In this document: one piece after another, positions 56,953 through 64,000 of the stretch
Numbering within the stretch: position 1 is the first letter of the stretch
How the letters are laid out: the number at the start of each line of letters is the position of its first letter
Assembly (NCBI GenBank): GCA_964510345.1
Contig: CAZEBB010000003.1
Coordinates: forward strand, 1 to 64,000
Reading direction: 5' to 3'
Length of the DNA stretch: 64,000 bases
Source of the DNA: JAAYQA01 sp964510345
GTDB lineage: Bacteria; Bacillota; Clostridia; Tissierellales; Peptoniphilaceae
Position numbers and translations under genes: made by a program
The notes under the pieces: generated by a model
What the model saw: only the letters and a program-made list of their open reading frames with translations
Told to the model about the DNA's origin: nothing
Databases searched by the model: none

Positions 56953-58333
56953 CCGAAGAGTCATTCGCATCCATTATTTGATCTTTGTGCTTCAGGCATT
57001 GGGATCGCTCGTAATCGGATGGATGCTCTGTCCGGACCTTGGCCAAATCGGTCAAGGTCTTGTTCGATTGATGGTGCATCCGTCCCTGCTTTCGACCGAC
57101 TATATGGTGGTGGGCCGCAATATCGGAGTCAGTTTTATCAACGCGGGGCTGTTGATGCTCGCGACACTGACGATCTACCGGATCGTCAAGGCGAAGCTTC
57201 AAGGTTTACAGGTGGCGGCATTGCTGATGGTCTTCGCCTACTCTTTCTACGGAAAGAACCTGCTCAATATCTGGCCGATCGTCATCGGCGTCTTCTTGGA
57301 GGCGAAACTGGCGAAAAAAGCGCCGGACAAAGTCGCTCCCTTGGCTTTTTTTGCGGGATCCCTCGCACCGTTGGTCTCCGTCCTCGCCTTCGGCACACCG
57401 CGTCTGATCGACGCGCCGATGTATGTGACGCTGCCCGTCGGTGCGCTCGCGGGGCTGATCGCAGGCATGTTGATCGGAAAGTTCTCGGGCTTTGTGGGCG
57501 GACTTCACAAAGGCACCATCCTCTACAATGGGGCGATGTCGTCCGGGATCGTCGGGATCCTCTCCAATTTTTTCATGATCTCCGTAGGCCTTGGGCACGA
57601 CCGACTCCTCAATAACGAGTTCATCAGCGGACAGAATCGTCTGCTCGGCATGATCGTCGCGGGGATCGCGCTGTATTATCTGATCTGCGGACTCGTGCTG
57701 AACAAAGGCACGCGCGGTCTCGATTATTTTGTCCGCAAGAGCTTTACGGCGACGGACTTCGTGTATCAATTCTCCATGGGCAAGACGCTGATCAACATGG
57801 GGCTGGTCTGTCTGATGATGCTGCTCTATGTATGGGTATTGCCCGGCGCACAGCTGAACGGCCCGGTGTTTGGGGGCTTATTTACGATCGTCGGATTTGC
57901 TGCACACGGCGTCACCGTCGTGTCGGCAATTCCGGCGGTCGCGGGGGTGTTCTTCGGCGCTTTTGCCACAGGTGGGATCGGCGGCGTGTTGGCGGGTGAA
58001 GGTTTCCTCGCTGCGGCGCTCGCAAAAGCGTCCAGTCGCGACATGCTGGTTGCCGCGATGTTTGTCGGCGGCTTCTCGCCGATGACCAAGATTTACGGTC
58101 CCTTCACCACATTTATCGCAGGGATTCTCCACTGTGTGACCGTGCCTAACTTGGCGCCGCTCCACGGCTGGATGGTCGGCTACAACAACGGCTTTTCCAT
58201 GGGGATCGTGGCGATTTTGTTCTTGCCCTTGATCGAGATGCTCGGAAAAAAGGATTATTTTTACAGCGTCTACCACCGCTATTTCGGGAAAGAGCAGGTG
58301 GAGGAGAACGCAGTGTTGAAGAAACACTTTTGA
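56921..58333 (+). CDS. DUF1576 membrane protein, copy 1
   Basis: The 470-residue protein has about ten to twelve hydrophobic segments in two similar halves and belongs to DUF1576. Shared blocks with the next gene include GKNLLNIWPIVIGVFLEAK, HKGTILYNGAMSSGIVGIL, NGPVFGGLFTIVGFAAHGVT and LHGWMVGYNNGFSMG, each followed closely by its counterpart in copy 2. The start is placed at ATG 56921 with GGGAGGG upstream, overlapping the MoeA-PBP gene by 32 bp. No function is known for the family. Its place inside the Mo/W cofactor operon suggests transport of a pterin precursor, metal or formate-related compound, but this is inference. Confidence 0.75.
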   Translation: MNRDMSQSLRNRRVIRIHYLIFVLQALGSLVIGWMLCPDLGQIGQGLVRLMVHPSLLSTDYMVVGRNIGVSFINAGLLMLATLTIYRIVKAKLQGLQVAALLMVFAYSFYGKNLLNIWPIVIGVFLEAKLAKKAPDKVAPLAFFAGSLAPLVSVLAFGTPRLIDAPMYVTLPVGALAGLIAGMLIGKFSGFVGGLHKGTILYNGAMSSGIVGILSNFFMISVGLGHDRLLNNEFISGQNRLLGMIVAGIALYYLICGLVLNKGTRGLDYFVRKSFTATDFVYQFSMGKTLINMGLVCLMMLLYVWVLPGAQLNGPVFGGLFTIVGFAAHGVTVVSAIPAVAGVFFGAFATGGIGGVLAGEGFLAAALAKASSRDMLVAAMFVGGFSPMTKIYGPFTTFIAGILHCVTVPNLAPLHGWMVGYNNGFSMGIVAILFLPLIEMLGKKDYFYSVYHRYFGKEQVEENAVLKKHF

Positions 58334-58353
58334 TATCCCCTTACTCCGCAACT
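58334..58353 (+). repeat. Variant of the right arm of the telA-apt inverted repeat
   Basis: ATCCCCTTACTCCGCAACT resembles 38685-38703 (ATCCCCTTTCCGCGCAACT). No left arm is visible upstream because a gene ends there. It may be an isolated end or a chance match. Confidence 0.4.
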
Positions 58354-58429
58354 CAATGACGCGATATGCCTGATCGTTGTCTCTGTATCCTAACGCCAAA
58401 TACGGTATAATGGTAAAAAGGATTGTGGG

Positions 58430-59836
58430 GTGTTTCTCTTGCAGGCGAACAAAATCGTACGACAACACTATATGGTCTTTCTCATAATGGCGCTGGCCTC
58501 GATTGTGCTGGGCGTCATTTTGTGTCCGGACATCGTGCGCATTGCGAACGGCCTTCGACAGATCATCCTCCATCCGTCGCTTCTGCCGACGGATTATCTG
58601 ACCGTGGGCGGGCATATCGGCGTGGGGTTCGTGCACGCGGGTCTCATGACGCTGTGCGCGCTGTTCGTCCTTCGCGTCGTGAAGGCAAAGCTTATGGGGC
58701 TGCAAGTTGCAGGCCTCATGATCATCTTTGCCTTCTCTTTTTGCGGGAAAAACTTGTTTAATATCTGGCCACTGATCTTCGGCGTCATTTTAGAAGCGAA
58801 AACATCGGGAAAAAAGGGCGAGGACGTCGTGTCACTGGCCTTCTTTGCGTGCGCTCTCGCACCGTTGGTGTCGGTACTGTCGGTGGGGACTCCGCACCTG
58901 ATCTTGGCTCCACCGATGGTTACGGTGCCGCTGGGGATCGTAGCGGGGGTCATCGCCGGGTTCCTCATCGGGAAATACGACAGCTTTGTCCGCACCATGC
59001 ACCACGGAACGGTCCTCTACAACGGCGCGATGTCCGCCGGAATCGTGGGTGTACTCACCAATTTCTTTTTGATCGACATCGGCCTCGGGCATGATCGCTT
59101 GGTCGACAATATCTACATCGTCGGGCAAAACCGATTGTTGGGATGGATCGTGTTCGGCTATGCCGTGTACTTTTTAGTTTGCGGGTTGATCTTAAACGGC
59201 GGTTTTCGCGGCATCAAATATCTCGTACTCGAGACGTTTCAGGGAACCGACTTCGTGTATCAGTTTGCGATGGGAAAGACCTTGATCAATATGGGCATCG
59301 TTTGCCTGATCGCGTTGGGTTATGTGCTCTTGATGCCGAAGGGGCAGCTCAACGGACCGGTATTCGGGGGGTTGTTCACGATCGTCGGCTTTGCCGCGCA
59401 AGGGGTCACGCCGTTTTCGATGCTGCCCGCGATGGGCGGCGTATTCATGGGGTCTTTTCTTACGGGCGGGATCCGCGGCGCGCTCGTTGGCCAGTCGTTC
59501 ATCACCGCCGGCTTGTATCGCGCGTCGATCCGAGATTCCGTGGTGGCGGCGATGTTCTCCGGCGGTTTTTCACCCATGGTCAAGATGTACGGGCCGAGCG
59601 CCGTGTTCGCCGCCGGCATGCTCTTCAGTATGACGGTGTCAAATATTCCGCCGTTGCACGGTTGGATGGTCAACTACAACAACGGCTTTTCTATGGGTTT
59701 AGTGGCCGTGCTCTTTTTGCCCGTCATCAAGATGTACAGCGACCGGGACTATGTGTATAAAATCTATAAGGGCTTCTTCGGCAAGAAACAATTGGAAGAA
59801 GAGGACCTTCGCAATGACGGGAAAGAAAAGGTATAA
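58430..59836 (+). CDS. DUF1576 membrane protein, copy 2
   Basis: The 468-residue protein is a tandem paralogue of the previous one: same length, same helices, and conserved GKNLFNIWPLIFGVILEAK, HHGTVLYNGAMSAGIVGVL, NGPVFGGLFTIVGFAAQGVT and LHGWMVNYNNGFSMG. GTG 58430 (AAAGGAT upstream) is the likely start; TTG 58439 is an alternative. A 96-nt gap with a TATAAT (58406-58411) may hold a second promoter. The two copies may form a heterodimer or act on different substrates. Confidence 0.75.
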   Translation: MFLLQANKIVRQHYMVFLIMALASIVLGVILCPDIVRIANGLRQIILHPSLLPTDYLTVGGHIGVGFVHAGLMTLCALFVLRVVKAKLMGLQVAGLMIIFAFSFCGKNLFNIWPLIFGVILEAKTSGKKGEDVVSLAFFACALAPLVSVLSVGTPHLILAPPMVTVPLGIVAGVIAGFLIGKYDSFVRTMHHGTVLYNGAMSAGIVGVLTNFFLIDIGLGHDRLVDNIYIVGQNRLLGWIVFGYAVYFLVCGLILNGGFRGIKYLVLETFQGTDFVYQFAMGKTLINMGIVCLIALGYVLLMPKGQLNGPVFGGLFTIVGFAAQGVTPFSMLPAMGGVFMGSFLTGGIRGALVGQSFITAGLYRASIRDSVVAAMFSGGFSPMVKMYGPSAVFAAGMLFSMTVSNIPPLHGWMVNYNNGFSMGLVAVLFLPVIKMYSDRDYVYKIYKGFFGKKQLEEEDLRNDGKEKV

Positions 59837-59854
59837 TAAAAGCGGAGGAGAATG

Positions 59855-60805
59855 ATGATAGATTCATATGGCAGGTCAATCGAGTACCTGCGCATTTCAA
59901 TAACGGACCGCTGTAATCTCCGCTGCACGTATTGCATGCCGGAGGAAGGGGTCGAAAAGACGACGCACGACGAGATTCTCACTTTGGAGGAGATCCTTCG
60001 CATCGCCGAAGAATTCGTCCGAATGGGGATCCGAAAGATCCGCATCACCGGTGGGGAACCGACCACGCGACTCGGTCTCGTCAGCTTGATCGAAGGGCTC
60101 AAGAAAACCGGAGTCACGGAGATCGCCATGACGACCAATGCCATCCTCCTTCCGGAGATGGCCAAGGACTTGAAACGGGCGGGGCTTGACCGCGTCAATA
60201 TCAGTCTGGACACGCTGGTTCCGGATAAGTACCGAAGGATCACACGCAACGGAGATTTGAAGACGGCGCTGAAGGGAATACAAACCGCGCTCGACGTAGG
60301 CCTCTCCCCGGTCAAGATCAACACCGTGCTCATGAAAGGCTTCAATGACGACGAGATCGTCGATCTGTGTCAACTGACGATGCATCGCGATCTTCACGTG
60401 CGATTCATCGAGCTGATGCCCATCGGGACGGCGCGTGAGCAGGTGGATCAGTTTATGCCGGTCACGGAAATCCTGTCAAAGGTCCCGTCGCTGATTCCCG
60501 TGGAGAGGGAGTCGTCGGGTTCGGTGGCCAAGCGCTATCGCCTGCCGGGTGCCGTGGGTACGGTCGGACTGATCAGCCCGATCAGCAGCCACTTTTGTGC
60601 GGAGTGTAATCGCGTTCGGCTGACGAGCGACGGCAAGCTCAAACTCTGCTTGCATTCGGATTTGCACTACGATCTCAAGCGCGTGTTGCGAAGCGGAAAG
60701 GACTTGACCGCGGCGATCGACGAGGCATTGCGCCTAAAACCGGAATCGCATCGACTCAGCGAAGGAATTCAAGTGAAGACGGGAATGTCTTCCATCGGAG
60801 GATAG
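59855..60805 (+). CDS. moaA: GTP 3',8-cyclase MoaA
   Basis: The 316-residue radical SAM enzyme starts pterin synthesis from GTP. The N-terminal cluster motif CNLRCTYC (~residue 22), GGEP SAM loop, and the C-terminal cluster Cys CAECNRVRLTSDGKLKLCL (~247) are present, and the protein ends in Gly-Gly as active MoaA does. ATG 59855 gives proper spacing from GGAGG; ATG 59852 is one codon earlier. It is directly followed by the moaC fusion with no gap. Confidence 0.93.
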   Translation: MIDSYGRSIEYLRISITDRCNLRCTYCMPEEGVEKTTHDEILTLEEILRIAEEFVRMGIRKIRITGGEPTTRLGLVSLIEGLKKTGVTEIAMTTNAILLPEMAKDLKRAGLDRVNISLDTLVPDKYRRITRNGDLKTALKGIQTALDVGLSPVKINTVLMKGFNDDEIVDLCQLTMHRDLHVRFIELMPIGTAREQVDQFMPVTEILSKVPSLIPVERESSGSVAKRYRLPGAVGTVGLISPISSHFCAECNRVRLTSDGKLKLCLHSDLHYDLKRVLRSGKDLTAAIDEALRLKPESHRLSEGIQVKTGMSSIGG

Positions 60806-61726
60806 ATGAGTTTCACACATTTAAACGAAGAAGGCAGAGGCCGCATGGTCGACGTTTCGGATAAACCGGAAACCAAGCGAAAAGCGGTCGCCTCGGGTTG
60901 CATTCACATGCAGCCGAACACACTGGAAAAGATGAAAGCCGGTCCCCTGAAAAAGGGCGATGTGCTGCAGATTGCGCAGATCGCCGCCGTCATGGGGGCG
61001 AAGAATACGCCGCTTTTGATCCCCCTGTGTCACCCGATCGCGCTCACAGCGGTCGACGTATCGTTCACCTGGTTGGGCGACGGCATCAAAGTGACGGCGA
61101 CGGCGGAAACGGTCGGAAAGACCGGCGTAGAAATGGAAGCGCTCACCGCGTGCACCACGGCGCTCTTGACGATTTATGACATGGGGAAGGCCATGGATCG
61201 AGGCATGTGGATGACGGATATAAAATTGCTGGAAAAATCCGGCGGAAAGTCGGGGCATTATATGAGAGAAGAAGCAAAAGTGATCGGGATCAATATCAGC
61301 GCGAGAAAAGGCGTCGTGAAGAACCCGATCGAAGAAGGGGAGTTTCTCGTCTCCCACGGACTACAAGATGATGCGCACGCCGGCGACTGGCACCGCCAAG
61401 TGTCGCTGTTGGCGATCGAAAGCTATGAGCGCATGCGAAAAGAAGACGGCGATCTGCTGGCACAGGGCTCTTTCGCGGAGAACTTGACCACAGAGGGGAT
61501 CGTGCTGTACGAACTCCCCGTGGGTACGGTGCTATCGATCGGAGAGACCGTACAGGAAGTGACGCAGATCGGCAAAGAATGCCACAGCGGCTGCCAGATC
61601 AAAAACTTGGTCGGAGATTGCGTGATGCCCAGAGAGGGGATTTTCACCAAAGTTCTAAAGAGCGGGCGCATTCGCGTCGGCGACCCGATCCGAATCATCA
61701 GCGAGCCGAACGATGAAAGTCGTTAA
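60806..61726 (+). CDS. moaC: MoaC-MOSC fusion protein
   Basis: The 306-residue protein joins two domains. Residues 1-~155 are cyclic pyranopterin monophosphate synthase (GRGRMVDVSDKPETKRKAVASG, shortened to MVDVSDKPETKRKA, LIPLCHPIALTAVDV, VGKTGVEMEALTACTTALLTIYDM with DMGKAMDRGM). Residues ~160-306 are a MOSC domain with DAHAGDWHRQVSLLA, GSFAENLTTEG and the conserved Cys in GKECHSGCQI. MOSC domains bind Mo/W pterins and act as sulfur carriers or cofactor carriers. The fusion would couple the second step of pterin synthesis to a later cofactor-handling step. It overlaps the next MOSC gene by 14 bp. Confidence 0.92.
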   Translation: MSFTHLNEEGRGRMVDVSDKPETKRKAVASGCIHMQPNTLEKMKAGPLKKGDVLQIAQIAAVMGAKNTPLLIPLCHPIALTAVDVSFTWLGDGIKVTATAETVGKTGVEMEALTACTTALLTIYDMGKAMDRGMWMTDIKLLEKSGGKSGHYMREEAKVIGINISARKGVVKNPIEEGEFLVSHGLQDDAHAGDWHRQVSLLAIESYERMRKEDGDLLAQGSFAENLTTEGIVLYELPVGTVLSIGETVQEVTQIGKECHSGCQIKNLVGDCVMPREGIFTKVLKSGRIRVGDPIRIISEPNDESR

Positions 61727-62114
61727 GCTCACCGTCAACAAGGCGGATGTCGACACATTGCACCTAACAGCCGAGGGCATTGAAGGCGACAAACCGAGAA
61801 AACCGGGGCGTCATCTGTCACTGCTCCCCGAGCGCGTGCGCCGCGATATGGACGGTGGTCGCGTGGATGACGGTTTTTGCACGAGAAAGTACTGTGAGAA
61901 CATCACCGTGTCGGGCTTAGAAGATCTTGTGGTCGGCACCGTACTCACGGTGGGCTCTGCGACGATCGAGATCACAGAAGCCGGCAAGCACTGCTTTGAC
62001 GAGTGCAAATTGGTACAGGAAGACCGGCGATGTGAACTGCCGAAACTCGCGTTCAGTGCGGCTATACGGCAACCGGGCGTGATCACTCTCGGAGATACCG
62101 TAGAAATCGCGTAA
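61713..62114 (+). CDS. Stand-alone MOSC-domain protein
   Basis: The 133-residue protein is a compact MOSC domain (GIEGDKPRKPGRHLSLLP, YCENITVSGLEDLVVGTVL, and the conserved Cys-rich GKHCFDECKLVQEDRRC). It differs from the MOSC part of the upstream fusion and is a second carrier-like unit. It overlaps the fusion gene by 14 bp. Role in cofactor maturation is likely but not specific. Confidence 0.88.
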   Translation: MKVVKLTVNKADVDTLHLTAEGIEGDKPRKPGRHLSLLPERVRRDMDGGRVDDGFCTRKYCENITVSGLEDLVVGTVLTVGSATIEITEAGKHCFDECKLVQEDRRCELPKLAFSAAIRQPGVITLGDTVEIA

Positions 62115-62128
62115 CGCGGGGAGGGTGT

Positions 62129-62341
62129 ATGCGAGATAACAATCTGTTGAAAATTGTGATCGCCATCGCTTTTGTCGTGACCGGTATCATCTTAGGTGTG
62201 ATCGGGTATGACGAGATTACCTCGGGATATGAGACGTCGCACAAGATCCAGCGCCTCATCTTATGGGTAGGTGCGTGTCTATTATGGGGCCGTTTTTTGC
62301 GCACGGCGATCCGTCGCTATACAAAAGAAATGCGGGAGTAG
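62129..62341 (+). CDS. Small two-helix membrane protein
   Basis: The 70-residue protein has hydrophobic segments at about residues 8-27 and 42-56 and basic ends. GGGGAGGG lies upstream of the ATG. No family is recognised. Its position after the MOSC gene, with 14 nt between them and 5 nt before folA, places it in the same transcript. Confidence 0.6.
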   Translation: MRDNNLLKIVIAIAFVVTGIILGVIGYDEITSGYETSHKIQRLILWVGACLLWGRFLRTAIRRYTKEMRE

Positions 62342-62346
62342 ACGAA

Positions 62347-62853
62347 ATGGAAATGATATTTGCCGTCGATAAAAATTGGAATATCGGCTATGACGGAGAT
62401 ATGCTCTTTAAAATCACAAACGATCTTCAGCGCTTCAAGGAGATCACGATGGGTCACTTGCTCATCATGGGGAGAAAGACTTTTGTTTCGCTGCCCGGGA
62501 GCCGGCCCTTGCCCGGTAGAGAGCATGTCGTATTGACAAGAGACCCGAACTTTCAGGCAGAAGGGGTACACGTGGTGCACAGCATCGAGGCACTCGACGA
62601 GTGGCTAAGAGAGAATGTAAAAGACGACAGGCGCGTATTTCTGATCGGCGGGGGCAATCTGACCTATCAGATGATCGGCCGCGTCGACCGCGCTTATATT
62701 ACGAAAGTGGACCGAGAGTTTTTGCCGGCGGATGCCTGCATTCCGAACTTGGACGAGATGGACGAATTTGTCGTCACAAAAGAAAGCGATCGAATGACCG
62801 ACGACAACGGTCTCGAATATCAGTATGTTGATTATGAAAGGAGAACAAAGTGA
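62347..62853 (+). CDS. folA: Dihydrofolate reductase
   Basis: The 168-residue enzyme reduces dihydrofolate with NADPH. MIFAVDKNWNIGYDGDMLFKI at the start (shortened to VDKNWNIGYDGDMLF), MGRKTFVSLPG (~residue 40) and VFLIGGGNLTYQM (~100) are the usual DHFR landmarks. ATG 62347 is chosen; the frame to 62263 lies within the previous gene. Its stop overlaps the lplA start (GTGA). Confidence 0.9.
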   Translation: MEMIFAVDKNWNIGYDGDMLFKITNDLQRFKEITMGHLLIMGRKTFVSLPGSRPLPGREHVVLTRDPNFQAEGVHVVHSIEALDEWLRENVKDDRRVFLIGGGNLTYQMIGRVDRAYITKVDREFLPADACIPNLDEMDEFVVTKESDRMTDDNGLEYQYVDYERRTK

Positions 62854-63866
62854 AGTATATTCCGAACGAAGTAACCAATGCCCACTACAATTTGGCATTG
62901 GAAGAGTGGGTGTTGGAGAATCTGAAAGACGATATTTATATTCTCCTATGGAGAAATGACAACTCGATCATCATCGGCAGAAACCAGAACACGGCGCAAG
63001 AGATCAACCAAGCGTATGTGAAAGAGCACGATATTGACGTTATTCGCAGACCAACCGGCGGCGGCGCCGTCTACCACGACCTCGGAAACCTGAACTTTTC
63101 CATCATCGCCGATGCGGAAAACGCCGTGGATATCGACTTTGAACTCTATACGCAACCGGTTCTCAGAGCGCTTCGCGAAATGGGCGTCGATGTGGAGCTC
63201 AAAGGCAGAAACGACATCCTGATCGACGGCAAGAAGTGCACCGGGCTCGCACAGCGCATCAGCAACAACCGCATTCTGCACCACGGCGCGATGTTGTTTG
63301 ACACCGACCTCACCACGCTTTCCAAGGCGCTCAATGTGCGCCGTGACAAGATGGAGTCCAAGGGCGTGAAGTCGGTCGTAAGCCGCGTGACGAATATCAA
63401 ACCCTATATCAAAGAAGATGTAGACGTCATCGGTTTCAGAGAACTCTTGAAAAAAGCGATGTTCCACGAGTACGACGAGGTTCCGGAGTATCACCTGTCT
63501 GAAGAACAACTTGCGGAGATCAAGAAACTGCAAGCCGATAAGTACGATACATGGGAATGGAACTACGGGCGTTCGCCGCAGACCAATTTCCAAAACGACA
63601 AGCGCTTCGAAGGCGCCGGCGTGTTGGATATTCGCTTGGACGTCCAAGACGGAGCCATCAAAGAAGCGACCTTCTACGGCGATTTCTTTGGCGCCAAAGA
63701 CAAAAAGATACTGGAAGATGCGTTGATCGGTGCACAGTTTACCCCGAACGGCGTAACCAAAGCCCTGTCCGACTATCGAGTGGAAGACTACTTGGGTCGC
63801 CTCGGTTTGGAGCAGGTGCTGGATGTCATGTTTGAAATGGAGAATGATGTCGAAACCATGCTGTAA
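62850..63866 (+). CDS. lplA: Lipoate-protein ligase A
   Basis: The 338-residue enzyme attaches free lipoate to acceptor proteins through lipoyl-AMP. RRPTGGGAVYHDLGNLNFS (~residue 72), GRNDILIDGKKCTGLAQRI (~125-140, Lys of the active site) and HHGAMLFDTDL identify it, and a C-terminal accessory domain is present. The start is GTG 62850 behind AAAGGAGAAC. Lipoyl acceptors such as glycine cleavage H protein are not in the window. Confidence 0.93.
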   Translation: MKYIPNEVTNAHYNLALEEWVLENLKDDIYILLWRNDNSIIIGRNQNTAQEINQAYVKEHDIDVIRRPTGGGAVYHDLGNLNFSIIADAENAVDIDFELYTQPVLRALREMGVDVELKGRNDILIDGKKCTGLAQRISNNRILHHGAMLFDTDLTTLSKALNVRRDKMESKGVKSVVSRVTNIKPYIKEDVDVIGFRELLKKAMFHEYDEVPEYHLSEEQLAEIKKLQADKYDTWEWNYGRSPQTNFQNDKRFEGAGVLDIRLDVQDGAIKEATFYGDFFGAKDKKILEDALIGAQFTPNGVTKALSDYRVEDYLGRLGLEQVLDVMFEMENDVETML

Positions 63867-63877
63867 TGGAGGGACAA

Positions 63878-64000
63878 TGAAAAAGAGATATCTCGGAGTA
63901 CTCACGGCGCTGGTGTTGCTTTTCTCAGCTTGCCAGGCGCAGAGCGTTGAAACCACGGAAAGTACGGATGTGGCGATCACAGAAGCGGCAACGGAAGCCG
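63878..64000 (+). CDS. Lipoprotein, N-terminal part (runs off the window)
   Basis: An ATG behind GGAGGGA starts a lipoprotein signal (MKKRYLGVLTALVLLFSAC, lipid-modified Cys ~19) and an Ala/Glu/Thr linker with the same TEA repeats as TupA. The rest lies outside the window, so function cannot be given; a substrate-binding protein is plausible. Confidence 0.75.

Noticed and set aside
62946..63980. 344-codon reverse-strand frame opposite lplA
   Set aside because: It mirrors lplA codon by codon and extends into the lipoprotein start; no recognisable motif.
1..64000. CRISPR array, prophage, insertion sequence or rRNA/tRNA genes
   Set aside because: No regularly spaced direct repeats, phage structural or transposase motifs, or RNA gene signatures were seen on either strand by eye.

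Overview
The window reads as chromosomal DNA of an anaerobic Bacillota bacterium, most likely class Clostridia; the genus cannot be named from sequence alone. The signs are a Thermus/Enterococcus-like V-type ATPase operon, a PyrK/PyrDB-type pyrimidine operon, an XpaC/TelA pair, an NAD-linked iron-sulfur formate dehydrogenase with an in-frame selenocysteine codon, FeoABC iron uptake and strong purine-rich ribosome-binding sites. Most genes have moderate GC and use many GAC/ATC/GCG-type codons. Positions 1-345, 2557-3600 and the MerR gene (7641-8516) are visibly AT-richer and look acquired.

Layout. 1-4256: tail of an unknown gene, a 5'-truncated type I restriction HsdR remnant, a RelBE-type toxin-antitoxin pair with its operator, and an AlkD-like DNA glycosylase. 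4485-12954: a eukaryote-type glycogen branching enzyme, a GyrI-like protein, a small reverse-strand CC/Se-family selenoprotein interrupted by an in-frame TGA, a MerR regulator with a classic 19-bp-spacer promoter, a LysE exporter, an ABC exporter pair, an SPFH/zinc-ribbon protein and a HAD phosphatase. 13116-22793: a DUF1622 membrane protein, nine V-ATPase subunit genes (F/H-C-I-K-G-E-A-B-D in Ntp naming) and a SatP-type acetate transporter. 22861-30138: Ogt, PncB, FeoCBA behind a Fur box, a GntR(YtrA)-ABC operon and a universal stress protein. 30219-35939: pyrB-I-C-F-K-D-E behind a strong promoter and an attenuator-like terminator. 36198-40163: XpaC-TelA, apt and a metallo-beta-lactamase-fold protein. 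40282-44125: a PurC-like ligase, a glutamate-cysteine ligase, a glutathionylspermidine-synthase-like ATP-grasp protein and MogA. 44209-64000: a formate dehydrogenase and Mo/W-cofactor region, namely NuoE-like, NuoF-like and Fe-S subunits, selenocysteine FdhA, a ferritin-like protein, MobA, a Moco/Tuco riboswitch, TupABC tungstate transport, MoeA, a MoeA-PBP fusion, two tandem DUF1576 membrane proteins, MoaA, a MoaC-MOSC fusion and a MOSC protein, then FolA, LplA and the start of a lipoprotein.

How it fits together. The last 20 kb forms a tungsten (or molybdenum) formate dehydrogenase system: tungstate import, pterin cofactor synthesis and insertion, and an NADH/ferredoxin-linked catalytic complex whose active site needs selenocysteine. 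A bacterial SECIS hairpin sits directly behind the fdhA TGA. A second TGA-interrupted gene at 7229-7516 also has a SECIS-like hairpin, so two selenoproteins are proposed. The riboswitch before tupA carries the conserved 3' half of the Moco RNA motif and a hairpin that would hide the tupA ribosome-binding site.

The least expected noncoding signals are an ~86-nt structured repeat present three times (6538, 35957, 39363), each starting 40-46 nt downstream of a forward-strand stop codon with a 38-nt invariant core, and a separate ~121-nt inverted-repeat element between telA and apt. No tRNA, rRNA, CRISPR array, insertion sequence or replication origin was recognised.
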